A DNA stretch of 64,000 nt from Aporrectodea caliginosa. Taxonomy: Eukaryota; Annelida; Clitellata; Crassiclitellata; Lumbricidae. Numbering within the stretch: the stretch's first letter is position 1; each line of letters begins with the position of its first letter. The position numbers were made by a program, and so were the translations under genes. Shown in pieces: positions 34,501 through 43,699 of this stretch. Below the pieces are notes generated by a model. That model was not told the origin of the DNA. It did no database searches and was given only the letters and a program-made list of their open reading frames with translations. The DNA is taken from the NCBI GenBank assembly GCA_020284085.1, contig JACEVL010000463.1, forward strand, positions 62,001 through 126,000, given 5' to 3'.

Positions 34501-37500
34501 CAAGGTAAGGAAGAAGTTGCAGAGAAACAAGTCGTTCTAAAGTCTTTGAGAGAAAGGAGAGATTTGCAATAGGGCGATAGTTTTGGCATATGCTAGAATC
34601 CAGGTTGGGCTTCTTAAGAGTGGGAAACACAATAGCACGCTTCTGAGATGCTGGAAGGTGACCTTCTGAAAGAGACCTATTAAACAAGTAGAGAAGGAAG
34701 GGAACAATGTCATCTAGTACATCTACTATAACAAACGGGGAAGGGGGTCAAGTTCACATGATTTTAAATTAGATGTAGAAAGCAGATGACGCAGTTCATG
34801 GAACTGTATGTCATTTGAGACGCCTCCGTGCCATTAGTAGATCTGTCTCCTCCTCTGTTTTCACATCCACAGTCCATACTTTCATCTGCTGTCGCTTTGA
34901 TTACTGTAATTAGTTTTTAGCTGATCATCCCAAAGTACGACTATCCTCCCTTCAATTGGTCCTGAACTCGGCAGCTTGGCTCATTGCCCGTTTTCCTGGC
35001 TTCTCTCACATTTAAACATAATATATGAAGATGAACTGCATTGGCTTCCCGTTGCAAGAACGGGATCCCAAGTACTTTTGTGATCTGTTGTGCAAGCCAT
35101 TATATACATGGATACATACATACAAACATACATACATACATACATACATATATACATACATACATACATACATTGGTACATACATACAAGCATACATGCC
35201 TACTGTCCTTATATAGATGCCTACAAAAAATGATTCCATGTATATTATTTGCATACATACAAAGTATTAGTAATTCCATATAGAAAACATGCATACATTA
35301 TGCTACATTTATTCTCGTGCAGCATCCTCAGTACGATGAAGAAGCCCCTGGATTTCCGAATGACATCGCTGTTTTGGGTTTCATTGCTGTCACCTTAAAC
35401 GACTATCTTGATCCAGTTGCCTTGTCCGCTGCATCCGGTGGAGACCTTGCTGGTGCCAGCTGCACCATCACCGGATGGGGTCAAACATCGTATGGTAAGA
35501 CTTCGAGAATTGTTTTATCTTTTATCACAATGGCATTGAAATTGCAGCCACATAATTATTCCAGCCATATAATGCTTAATAGTCTACAAATGTTTTGCAC
35601 AATTGTAACAGAAGAAGGCCTATTCATCATTAAGCTGAGTAGAAATAACCGTCTGTTTCTGTAGTCTGCGAATGTGTAATAGAGTGTTCGTGTAGAAGAT
35701 CAACTATTAGGCGTCAAAGGCAATTTTATTCTAATAGAAAAAGAGCGCTGCTTTCGCTGTAGTGGCGTTAAACAAACATCTGATTACAATACAAACAGCG
35801 AGGGCAATTCCTTATAGCGTCTAAGAAGTTCTTCGTCTTATGTTAAACAGCTCAGTCAGTGAATAGTTTTAAGTTGACACCATTCATTTCATTCATTCAT
35901 TTCAGAGATTTATTTAGCGCCCCTTCAAGATTATCTACTCAGAAGCGCTTCCGACTCAACCCCGGCTGAAGAGAACAGTCTTGAGGTTAGAGAAGAATGT
36001 GGCCGCAAGGGCTCTTTGCATTAGGCGTAGATCCACAGGGAGCTCATTCCAGATTGCAGGGCCAGCAACAGGAAAGGCACGGCGCTGCATAATAGATGTC
36101 CGTGACCGGGGAACAAGAAGCTCAGCCTGCTTAGAGGAGCGGAGAGAACCACGGCGCTGGACGCTCAGGGTGGAGCAGCAGAGCTCCTGTAAGTAAACAG
36201 GGGCCACACCCGCGAGGCAGCGCCAGACCAAGGCAGAGATCCGGTAAGTGATCCGCTGCGGGAAAGGGAGCCAATGCAAGACATCCCGCATGTAATCACT
36301 AACATGGCCGAATCTTGCGATGCGGCCAATGAGGCGTGCCGCCTAGAGAGTGACATGGGGAATTTTCCCGCGGGGAAACCGCGGTAACCGCGGTAAATCC
36401 CGCGGTAATGGGGACAACAATTGCGGTAATACCGCGGTAATGGGGACAAAAATTGCGGCAATACCGCGGTAATGGGGTTTACTCTCGCGGTAATACCGCG
36501 GTAATGGGGAATGAGCCGGCAATAAACCCGGGTGATGTTGAGAACTTGAGAACTGATAAGGAAAGTTTATTAGTTTCTGAAGCCTACTAGTCAGAAATAG
36601 TCAGGACTTGGTTAATGCAAACTGTCCATAAGATAATAACAGACTAATGCAGTCAACAATACAAATAGTTTTGTAAGCTAAAAACTGTTATTTTTTAATT
36701 TGAATTTGTGTAAACTTTTTGCGGGGAATGTGATGTCGTCCTGCGGGGATGGGGTGGGGATGGGGAGCAAACCTGCGGGGATGGGGTGGGGATGGGGAGC
36801 AAACCTGCGGGGATGGGGCGGGGATGGGGACAAACCCTGCGGGGATGGGGTGGGGATGGGGACGACTAACTTGGTGCGGGGTGGGGATGGGGACGAGATT
36901 GTCTCCCCATGTCACTCTCTAGTGCCGCCGCATGACCCGAACCAAGCACCAAACCCGAGCCGCCGGAAGACCCACGTAGAGGGCGCTGCAGTAATGAACA
37001 ACTATGCAGGTTTGAGTCAGAGGCTTTACTTTATTGATATTACTAGTTACAAGTAATTTCTAGTCACTTTCGCATAAATCTATGTATACCTTTGCTCGTT
37101 TGTTTCCAGGCGGTGCTCTGCCAAACATCTTGCAGCAGGCTCAGATGACAGTTTTGACCAACGCGGAATGTGAATCAACCTGGGGTAGCCTTCGGATCAC
37201 TCCCGAACACATGTGCGCCTTTTCAAGCGGAATAAGCGCTTGCAGTGTCAGTTAAATGCCTACTTACTTGTTAAAATATATCGAAGCATTGAAATTTTAA
37301 AATCTACACTTACTGACACGCCTTCAAAGAAACTTCTGAAAAGTTTCGAAAGAATCTTAATAATTATCCGGCTGATGCGCAAGCACGACCTCAACAAAGA
37401 CAGGGTACAATTCTTGCGCTGATACTCATTTGTCGACCAAATAGAGATAGAGAACTGACTGGACACTCGGTCGATGAAAATAACAGCGGGACTGTATTAA

Positions 37501-38083
37501 TATATCCAGAATGGCGGTCATTTAATGGCTACTTGAATAACATCCAATATTCTTTTATAAAAACCGTTCACAGCATGCACCATTATCAGATTATACAGAA
37601 CAGGTTATGAGCTGCCTCACGGAATCCAGCACATCTGATCTTAATGCCCTTTCTTGGCATGATGCTAAGGTTCAAATTCTCTATTCAAGATAATATACCT
37701 AAACTGATGCTTGCATGTCATCGTAGCTAAATTATTGAGGCTCTGAATTAGCGGTCTCCAATGAAGCCTATAATAGTGCTGTATTCTGTCTTTCTGCCTC
37801 CACGCCTTCTTCGAGTGAGATGCAAGGAACAGATTGTCAAAATAATCCTATGCTTCTGTCTGTCACCATCAATGTCTGACTCTATCTGTCTGTCTGTCTG
37901 TTTGTCTGTCTGGTGGTTTCTATGTCTCTCCGGTTTCTGTTGTAGGGCGACGATGGTGGCCCTCTGGTGTGCAGTAACGCACTGGCTGGAGTGACATCTT
38001 GGGGTGAGGCCTCGTGTAATCCATCCTATCCATACGTCTTCTCAAGAGTCAGTTCCTTCCACGCCTGGATCCTCGCACAATAA
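25559..38083 (+). CDS. Secreted chymotrypsin-fold serine protease homologue, predicted catalytically dead (6 exons)
   Basis: Six exons (25559-25595, 28939-29104, 32658-32748, 35323-35494, 37110-37246, 37946-38083) join in phase to 741 nt, encoding 246 residues plus stop, the usual length of an S1A protease. Order: hydrophobic signal peptide (residues 1 to about 13), activation site R21/V22-I-G-G, then the S1 fold. Cys pairs expected from the family are all present (47-63, 145-210, 176-191, 200-225), with an extra C85/C88 pair. The His57 position is Gln62 (motif TSAQC), Asp102 is kept as Asp112 (NDIAVL), and the Ser195 position is Asp204 (GDDGGPL). Two of three triad residues are therefore replaced, so hydrolysis is not expected. 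The open frame and intact splice sites argue against simple decay. Family knowledge suggests binding, cofactor or decoy roles for such homologues; the role here is inference. Introns of 3343, 3553, 2574, 1615 and 699 bp are packed with transposons. Confidence 0.88.
25911..26055. mobile_element. Palindromic MITE (145 bp, TA target)
   Basis: Two ~70-bp arms, CGCTATTGTGAAAAATCATG... and its complement, meet at AATTGCAATT with a near-perfect fold. TA lies on both sides. It is a foldback MITE of Tc1/mariner type in intron 1. Confidence 0.8.
26312..26937 (+). mobile_element. Mariner-type deletion derivative (626 bp)
   Basis: TIRs CAC(G/C)GTGATTCAAT(A/G)AAAAG are near identical over 29 bp and TA duplications flank them. 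An ORF at 26541-26861 joins the helix-turn-helix N-terminus (SGLDKLLRKISVTGSVDR) directly to the C-terminal WRQRLQASVQAEGGHFEYL. The catalytic aspartates are therefore gone. Confidence 0.85.
27317..28693. mobile_element. hAT element with GACCAAGACCGA subterminal repeats
   Basis: TSD CC(G/C... one T/C change)ATGC: CCGTATGC at 27309-27316 and CCGCATGC at 28694-28701. Termini begin CAGTG(T/A)TGTG and continue into GAGACC. Both ends hold many AGACCAAGACCG copies (27340-27475, 28490-28660). No transposase is left. A second hAT lies inside. Confidence 0.8.
27848..28380. mobile_element. Nested hAT MITE with TTATAG repeats
   Basis: Exact 8-bp TSD GCGGATCG (27840-27847 and 28381-28388). TIR CAGTGT(G/C)ATTCTC. 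Subterminal (TTATAG)n and CGTTAACGA arrays at both ends. 533 bp, non-coding. Confidence 0.88.
28939..29104 (+). CDS. Pseudoprotease exon 2: activation site and His57 region
   Basis: The acceptor TTTTGTAG precedes it; the donor is AT/GTATGT, phase 2. It encodes the propeptide end QQR, the new N-terminus VIGG, the SYPYQLSL strand, the first cysteine of the His loop (HTCGASLI) and then TSAQC, where proteases have a His before the Cys. The codon is CAA, one base from CAC or CAT. The exon begins just 26 bp after a LINE tail ends. Confidence 0.87.
29235..30032 (-). mobile_element. hAT element (798 bp) carrying transposase C-terminus
   Basis: Exact TSD TCCAAAAC (29227-29234, 30033-30040). TIRs are CAGTGGCGTAGCAA and its complement. 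It lies in intron 2 of the pseudoprotease gene. Confidence 0.92.
29503..29930 (-). pseudogene. hAT transposase C-terminal dimerisation fragment
   Basis: The minus-strand frame (open 29500-30012) encodes LLTLPVAVATCERSFSKVKL and SEERLSDLAMLSIE, the conserved C-terminal dimerisation motif of hAT transposases. The BED finger and the catalytic domain are deleted. The N-terminal part of the frame is terminal repeat sequence, so the fragment cannot act alone. Confidence 0.85.
30265..30560 (+). repeat. Possible solo hAT end, GC-rich
   Basis: CAGGGGCGGCGCTGGCC followed by G/C runs resembles the hAT termini at 41195 and 60798. No matching right end or TSD found. Confidence 0.35.
31042..32414 (-). pseudogene. 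Tc1/mariner transposase, broken
   Basis: The enzyme would cut and paste its element at TA. Landmarks present: the second catalytic Asp in FQQDSAPSHR (31634-32023 frame) and the third acidic position region WPPNSPDLNPLDYYVW (31398-31042 frame). Missing: the segment with the first catalytic Asp, apparently by internal deletion near 32030. The two C-terminal frames are separated only by the hAT MITE at 31365-31789. Ignoring that insert and one TSD, the frame reads straight through from FIHSD to AWPP. The gene was therefore open at that point when the MITE arrived. Confidence 0.85.
31365..31789. mobile_element. hAT MITE inside the mariner element (425 bp)
   Basis: Exact TSD ATCACTGT (31357-31364, 31790-31797). 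Perfect 13-bp TIR CAGTGCGACCACT. The inside is rich in AAATCCCAAG words on both sides. Non-coding. Confidence 0.93.
32658..32748 (+). CDS. Pseudoprotease exon 3
   Basis: The acceptor ATTTCAG and donor AGG/GTAGGT fit a phase 2 to phase 0 exon. It encodes FSVLGGTANHT, the strand that follows the His loop in S1 proteases, plus an extra close cysteine pair (DCATC) and ends LNFLNR before exon 4's HPQY. Confidence 0.82.
33148..34830 (-). pseudogene. CR1/L2-like LINE, RT to 3' tail (intron 3)
   Basis: Two overlapping minus frames (34687-34367 and 34530-33148) cover most of the reverse transcriptase. Motifs: PTLKKPNLDSSICQNYRPIANL, SGFRAHHSTETALL, the palm in FDASSAFDMVDHDILL, VPQGSVLGPLLYILF, the catalytic LYADDVQAF, then QDLHWLPLTARIQFK and LVPRSRTATAQHRA. 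One frameshift near 34380 breaks it. A (CAT)n expansion adds eight Asp codons at 33340-33357. The 3' end is AGAAGCGCTTCTGATAAGG...GCGCTTTATAAG followed by (ATAGA)n. 5' truncated. Confidence 0.88.
34825..35095 (+). mobile_element. CR1/L2-like LINE C-terminal fragment
   Basis: Encodes RRLRAISRSVSSSVFTSTVH and IARFPGFSHI-like sequence, as at 2755-2950, then a degraded LHWLPVA stretch. It ends at a CATA microsatellite. Confidence 0.7.
35100..35215. repeat. (CATA)n microsatellite
   Basis: CATA repeats with minor breaks, 110-220 bp upstream of exon 4. Confidence 0.95.
35323..35494 (+). CDS. Pseudoprotease exon 4: Asp102 and GWG region
   Basis: The acceptor CTCGTGCAG and donor TATG/GTAAGA frame this exon. 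It carries HPQY, then FPNDIAVL with the conserved catalytic-position Asp, and ASCTITGWGQTSY, the standard Cys136 and GWG segment. It ends in phase 1. Confidence 0.88.
35888..37000 (-). mobile_element. CR1/L2-like LINE 3' part in intron 4, split by a hAT
   Basis: Minus-strand coding: YCSALYVGLP upstream of the hAT (36930-36998), then AARLIGRIARFGHVSDYMRD, VLHWLPFPQRITYRI, RRGSLRSSKQAELLVPRSRT and RRAFPVAGPAIWNELPVDLR. The tail has the GCGCTTCTGAGTAG/GGGGCGCTAAATAAATC hairpin and (GAAAT/GAAT)n. Confidence 0.85.
36344..36921. mobile_element. hAT element, TAGAGAGTGACATGGGG termini
   Basis: Exact TSD GTGCCGCC (36336-36343, 36922-36929). 17-bp TIRs. Left subterminal repeats are ACCGCGGTAATGGGG; right ones are TGCGGGGATGGGG. 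578 bp, non-coding, inside the LINE above. Confidence 0.92.
37110..37246 (+). CDS. Pseudoprotease exon 5
   Basis: The acceptor TTTCCAG is good; the donor AGT/GTCAGT is acceptable. It encodes GALPNILQQAQMTVL, the C168-C182 loop (NAEC to HMC) and the start of the active-site loop, SGISACS. The base of the specificity pocket (residue 189) is Ser, as in chymotrypsin. Confidence 0.85.
37946..38083 (+). CDS. Pseudoprotease exon 6: altered active-site serine, stop
   Basis: The acceptor GTTGTAG precedes GGC GAC GAT GGT GGC, giving GDDGGP where active enzymes have GDSGGP. Going from Asp GAT to Ser needs at least two base changes. VTSWGEASC follows, and YPYV places Tyr at position 226, which should fill the S1 pocket. 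It ends HAWILAQ and TAA. An ATTAAA polyadenylation-like signal lies at 38171. Confidence 0.88.
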   Translation, partial: GDDGGPLVCSNALAGVTSWGEASCNPSYPYVFSRVSSFHAWILAQ

Positions 38084-38580
38084 GGAACGCGACGACTCAA
38101 TGTGGATTTCACTTCTCAAGATGTTTGCTTAGCATTCAACAGCAGAAAATGATAAACTGATAGCATCTATATTAAAGTTAAATGACAATAGCTTAGATAA
38201 ATCTTCAACCTAAACCTTTGTTTACAGTTTGATTTATTCATCCAGGCTTTATCAGCTGTCTTTGGATGGTCTTTTTGGTAAGGTCTACGAAGTGTCTTCA
38301 AGACATTAGCGGATTGAATCCAATTCGTGACTAAGTTATATAATTATATAAGAGATTGTTTATCGGGCATACACGAACCAAGGGAACTTAACATTTATGC
38401 ATGTATCCTCTTAGGTAGATATGATTTAATGGAGTCTGGGCCTCTAGATTGCACGGTGGCCGAGGAGCAAACCCTCACGTGCGGTCGTTCATCCGTGTAT
38501 GGTAGGCTACAACTCTTTACATTTTACGACACCGTTAAAACGCGTTCGAACGGTGATAATAATTATAATAACTTCTTTTA
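38084..38580 (+). other. Pseudoprotease 3' UTR and flank
   Basis: AT-rich. A polyadenylation-like ATTAAA lies at 38171-38176, 88 bp after the stop. No other gene seen. Confidence 0.5.
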
Positions 38581-39250
38581 ACTCCGCCACTGTTCGCTTT
38601 CTGACAGTGCCAGTCCCAAGCCTGGATAAAGGAGGAGGGCGACGCTAATGGTCTTCGTTACCACACAGCTAGTCGTTAAAAAGGAAACACACACACATTG
38701 CTCTAACTGAAGTGTAATTTTACACTGCTCTTAGTGAAGTGAACTCCGCCACTACTCGTACTCTGAAGTGTAATTTCAGTCGCAAGCCTAGATAAAGGAG
38801 GATAAGTAGGCCTAAGTAAGCAAGAATGTTCTTTATTAAGCGAGCGCAAACGCTCAGCGCTTTACATACAAAGTCAGAAATAATTTATGTATAAAGAAAA
38901 CGATAATTAGAAGAAAATTAAGTCAACTAGTAAACAGATGACTAACTGTACTACATCCTAGCTAAGAAGCCGCGCCTGGTTTAGTTAGGGAATCAAATCT
39001 AGGGAGAACACGGTTGTGTAAGCGTGGGCGCAGGTCATGACCAGTACAATTGACAGGGGGGGAGAAGGTCGTGGAGGGTGTGGCTAGTATTTTGTTAATG
39101 ACGCCAATGATCTTTGTTATCACGCAGTGTCGTTAAACTGAAACTACTATTACTGCTCTTACTCTGCCATTGCCAGTCCCAAACCTGGATGAAGGAGGAG
39201 GGTGACGCTAATGATCTTTCACAGTGTCGTTAAACTGCAACTAGTGATAC
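38581..39250 (+). repeat. Cluster of GCCAGTCCC modules and a LINE tail
   Basis: + copies at 38581-38692, 38745-38800 (partial), 39095-39150 (partial) and 39165-39250. Between them, 38810-38870 reads on minus GTAAAGCGCTGAGCGTTTGC...AATAAAGAAC, a LINE/SINE 3' end. Confidence 0.7.
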
Positions 39251-39810
39251 TGTCCCTATTGAATTGGACAATGTCTCCCGATGGGCTGCCGACTGTAACC
39301 TAAAGCTGAATCAAAAGAAAAGTAGTGAGATGTTGATCCGCCGCAAGAGGGCCGACCCTGGGAACCTAACTAACCTATGCGCCACCCAAGGCCTAACTAG
39401 GGTTACCAGCATGGTGATTTTAGGAGTTACCGTTTCCAACGATTTAGGATTCGAAGACCACATCCACCGAATATGCTGTCAGGCCCGACAATCTCTCTAT
39501 GCCTTGCGGACTCTGGTCGCTCACGGCTTGCGAGGTTCGCTTCTTTTTGATATCGTGCGTTCCACTATCCTTGCACGGATGCTTTATGCCTCGTCTGTTT
39601 GGTAGGGTTTCGTGGGGCAGTGCGAAAGGAACAGGCTTCATACCTTGATACGTCGCCTCATTCGTTATTATTACCTTCCTGAGGACTGACCGTCCTTTGA
39701 ACAGTTATGCATAAAGGCGGATTCCCGCCTTTTCTCTGCTGTTCTGACGGATAAAGGGCATCTGCTACATGCCTTGCTTCCTCGTTAAATAAACGTATTA
39801 AAAAAAAGCC
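39251..39810 (+). pseudogene. CR1-like LINE fragment after the RT active site
   Basis: ELDNVSRWAADCNLKLNQKKS, VTSMVILGVTVSNDLGFEDHI and TILARMLYASSVW match the region following the YADD box. Stops appear from 39603. The upstream RT is missing and the piece is framed by dispersed modules. Confidence 0.75.
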
Positions 39811-40164
39811 TTGCTTCCTCCTGTTAAAACTCCGTTTATTCTCTCCGCCCCAGGGCCCATGTTCCAGTCATTCCCGCTGATAGCCTGATGTGAAGAACCT
39901 ACATCACTAGAATGATATATAAGACTTGAATAAGATAGACTGGCTAATTAGATTATTGCGCCTACTATGACGTGTGTACTGCAAAAATACGGTTAGCAAT
40001 GGTTTATCAAGGATATTCCTATTAACTTACTTGCCATAGTACTACTACCCTGGAGTATTTATAATGCAATGTATGCTGCGTGCTTTTGAGCTGTATAATT
40101 ATGCCATACAAACAGTGAAAACTGTTCAAAATAATTTCTGTCGACTTATTCGTCACTACCTGAC

Positions 40165-40700
40165 CAGTTGTAGTGTCAGTCCTAAGCCTCGAGAAAGGAG
40201 GAGAGCGACTCTAATCATCTTTGCTATGACACAGTATCGTTAAACAGCAACTAACCGACGAACACCGTACGGCCTTTGTTGTCATAAGATGTCGTTCAAC
40301 TATAATGGATCCATTCATAGACTTTAATGCCATAGGAACAGTGAAACTGTTCAAAGTCATTACACACCTCTTTTAAATATGATACTCTCCATATAAATAA
40401 AAACCGAAGAGAGGTTGTGTATTAAGTTTTGGAATTACTATGTCTTGTATAATAATGGTTCCTCACGAACGTTGAGAACTGATCATAATAATTACATACC
40501 TCTTTTAAGTTTGATTCTCGCCCTATAAATACAAGCAAACGCGCAGTTGGATACAAAGTTTCACGATACCAACTTTTGATTGCTCTTGTATTACGCCTTG
40601 CAAACATTGAGAACTGATCAAAATAATTATACACCTCTTTTAAGTGTGATACTCGCCCTATAAGTAAAAGCAGCATTTAACCCTGGTTGGTAAGCTGAAC
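40165..40700 (+). repeat. Dispersed modules in series
   Basis: GCCAGTCC-type module with AACTAACC end (40170-40258), then GGCCTTTGTTGTCATAAG (40272). Three copies of the TTACACACCTCTTTTAA...CTATAA(A/G)T module follow at about 40355, 40488 and 40622, spaced about 134 bp. Confidence 0.7.
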
Positions 40701-40759
40701 TCAAAACGTCTTGTAGTGCAATGTCGGATCTTAGCTGAGAGTTTAGAAGTCTATTCTCT

Positions 40760-41194
40760 TTGTCTTAAGACGCGTCTTTTGCAGGTTCTTCGCATTGGGA
40801 TCGCATCTGATTGGTATTACTGTGAGGGGTGCTTCATAAATCTGTACATACAATACAATACGATACAATATATGCAATGCATGCTGTTTTTTGTGTATTG
40901 GATGGAACTGATACTTAATAATGTTTGTAACATTATTTATTTTTAAAGATTATTTGAAAATCGGTTTGGATGTAATTTAATGTAGCCTATGGGATTCATT
41001 ATTTGAGCTGATTTTATGGTAGATAGTACTGACATTAAATAATTTTAACATGGATATTATTCTTTAAGCCTCTTTGACAAAAAACAACAAAAACAATAAT
41101 AATAATAAATAATTACAGTGGTTATTATTATCATTATCATTATCATAATCATAATCATCAGCATCATTATTATCATCAGCATCAAGATAATCAT
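40760..41194. other. Possible LINE tail, then AT-rich sequence
   Basis: GGGTGCTTCATAAATCTGTA with (ATACA)n at 40828-40870 looks like a worn LINE end. The rest is ATT/ATC-rich and non-coding. Confidence 0.4.
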
Positions 41195-41364
41195 CAGTGG
41201 AGGCGCCAGGATTTCAGGTTGTGGGGAGGGGCTAAAGCTCCAAGACCTTCCCTTTTGTCCCTCCTACCTGTGATTTGCAGTGATTTCCCACTTTGGGGGG
41301 GACTGAGCCGCAGTTAGTGAAGGGCTAAACCCCCCCCCCCCCTATCCCTCTGGCGCCGCCACTG
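41195..41364. mobile_element. hAT MITE (170 bp), derivative of the 60798-63737 family
   Basis: Exact TSD ATAATCAT (41187-41194, 41365-41372). Termini CAGTGG(A/C)GGCGCCAG. About 80 bp at each end matches the two ends of the 2.9-kb element at 60798, in opposite orientation. Confidence 0.92.
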
Positions 41365-41552
41365 ATAATCATCATCATTGTTATTGCTTCTACTAATGCT
41401 ACTACTACTGTTACTACTACTACTACGACTACTATTATTATGACGACCATAAAGATAATTATATTCGTAATCATTATTACAGTTGTAACCAGTGATAACG
41501 TCGTTATAGTGCCAGTCCTGTCTTCCATCGATGGGGAGGGGATCCCACTCCA

Positions 41553-43285
41553 CTAGACTCCCTCAAGGCATTCCGTCGAAGTCAATCCATCCACATCCCA
41601 CCGCACCGGATGACCCACAGCGAGGCATTCTGGGCAGGCCGTGGTGTTGACTCCACCTGCCGACGGGGGTCCGAACAGCAGACCCCCTCCGTCGTTAACC
41701 GTGTTGTCCTTCAACACGAACAGGTCCTGGGCATCGGCGGCCAAACGTCGCCCGTGAACGTCGACCGCGTCCACCGTCCGCGGGCATCGCTCGCCGCCCG
41801 CGCGAGACGGGGAGACGGCGGGCCAGAGGCAGGAGGAGCCCGGCGGTCGAGCGCCGACGAGGGACGGGTGGCGATAGAGAGGGCAGTCGATGGGGCGATG
41901 GCGGTGCTGCGTCAGGGGGTCGGAGTCGTCAGGGGGTAGGGTGGGTCGGTCCGTGAGAGAAGGGTGTCGACGGGTGAAGAGGTTGAGAAGGTGGCGGCGG
42001 TGGTGGTCAGAGGAATGGCTGCTCAGCCCCTGGACGTTCATCCTGAAACGAACGGCAAAAACATTTATGCAGCGCCTGAGTTATATATGAATTCAGGATT
42101 TCTGTGGTGATTTGATATGAACGTCAAACTGTGCGTAACTGCGTATGTATTTATGTAGGTAAAAAATTTTATAAGGCGATTTATATATGTATGTGTACAG
42201 TGGCGTAACGAAGGGGGCAGAAGGGGCAGCCGCCCCCGGGCGCAGCACCAGAGGGGCACAAAATTAGCTTTCAGTGGTACACAGTACTATGGCAAGAACG
42301 ATTAAAAGTCAACAAGAAAATTAAAAGGGGGCGCAGTCATCAACTCTTGCCCCTGGGCGCTGAAACCCTTCGTTACGCCACTGTACGTGTATATAATTAT
42401 GTAGTTGATCGGTCATTTAATACCTCACTGTTAGCTTCACTAATCACTATACGAAGTTTGTGGCTGTGTTTTAAGTCAAGGCTTTGGCTGTGCAGTCACT
42501 ACTTAAGACACGTGGAATGCTAATCTAGGTGACCACAGTTACGGGGATCTTCATCCCTTCTGGGACTCCTCTTGTCGCCACTCTTGATATCACGTGTTGG
42601 AATGTTTTGTGTCTTTTGCATCTTGGTCTCCTTTTCACCCGCAATGGCCTCTCTGCTATCTTTCACTCGTGGCCTTATGGTTGTCCCACGTATACGCTCT
42701 GCTACGGCTCATTCCTGGTGCTTTTCCCGTGTTGACCCTCTGCCTGGAACCTTCTTCGCCAGTCCCTTCGCCTTGAACTACTAGCCCTATCACCTTCTTA
42801 AAACTTACCTCTTTCAAATTATTGCTTACCCACGTAGCCTATCTCTGTCTCTTACGGACTGATCTTTTGGATATTGACCTGATTACTGCTTGGTTTTGGA
42901 GTGCCATCGGCTGATGCTTTGTGCATTAGACACCGGCGCAATAGAAGTTGCTAATTACTATTACAATTCCCTGTTCCGGAAACGCCTAAAGACTTTCTAG
43001 TTCGCGGACTCGGGCGCTGAAGCGGGTCGAGAGCGCTGCTGATTTGAGCGGCGCTATATAAATGTTCGATTACATTTACATTTGCAATTTCGTACTTACT
43101 CCCTTACTTACTTACTAACATAATTAATTAATTAATTAATTAATTAATTAATTAATTAATTAATTAATTAAAGTGACTGACTTCTTGAAGACGAATAGTC
43201 CAGTGACGAGAACGCAGACGCTGATTGTGGCTGACACGATGACAACGATCAAAGCCACAAACACTGAAAGATTCATGAAGCGCAT
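41553..43285 (-). CDS. Candidate two-exon membrane or secreted protein, function unknown
   Basis: Exon 1 (43285-43182) encodes 34 residues: MRFMN, then a strongly hydrophobic run of about 28 residues ending FVFK. Exon 2 (42042-41553) is GC-rich and gives 162 more codons. The donor AA/GTCAGT and acceptor CGTTTCAG/G join in phase 2 and recreate a Lys codon, for about 197 residues. The ectodomain-like part is rich in His, Pro and Arg early (HRRHLLNLFTRRHPSL), then has six Cys including CPEC. I recognise no domain. The 1.1-kb intron holds only repeats (a LINE tail, a hAT MITE, (AATT)n). It could be a type II membrane protein or be secreted. Further exons are possible; exon 2's GC bias could also be chance. 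Confidence 0.42.
42198..42383. mobile_element. hAT MITE (186 bp)
   Basis: TIRs CAGTGGCGTAACGAAGGG and complement. TSD TATGTGTA / TACGTGTA, one difference. The termini resemble the element at 29235. It lies in the putative intron of the minus-strand candidate gene. Confidence 0.88.
42529..43095 (+). mobile_element. CR1/L2-like LINE 3' end, decayed
   Basis: Frame-shifted C-terminal coding, then GCGGGTCGAGAGCGCTGCTG, GGCGCTATATAAATGTTCG and (ACATTT)n. Confidence 0.65.
43115..43171. repeat. (AATT)n microsatellite
   Basis: Fourteen TTAA units, ten bases downstream of the proposed donor of the minus-strand candidate exon. Confidence 0.97.
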
Positions 43286-43699
43286 TTTATTCACTCTCGT
43301 ATTCGTAAACCGTTAATATCTAAAGCTAGGTGCAGGGCACAACCTTATTCACGAGCGCTGTCCAGAGACGTCGATTGGGGAGAGGTATTTATCACCTGAT
43401 CCTGCTAAGTAGAAAGACATTACGAAGAAGATGAAGAAGAAGAAATAGATGGAGAAGGAAGGAGAGGGAGAAGGAGAAGGAGATGGAACGAGAAGAAGAA
43501 GGAAGAAGAAGTAGGAAGCAGAAAAAACATTTTCGGCCATGAGATGTTAAAATGAAGAATTAGAAATAAATTGTTTCTTAGCTACCTCTTTTAAGCATTT
43601 AACTCGTACTATAAATAGAGCAGAACTTTATTGCGTTACCATTCAAACGCCACGATTTTTATCAACAGCGTTAAGGTAAGGTCGACTATAATAACGGAC

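Noticed and set aside
36700..37056. Gly/Asp-rich 118-codon frame
   Set aside because: Translation of GGGGATGGGG subterminal repeats of the hAT at 36344-36921.
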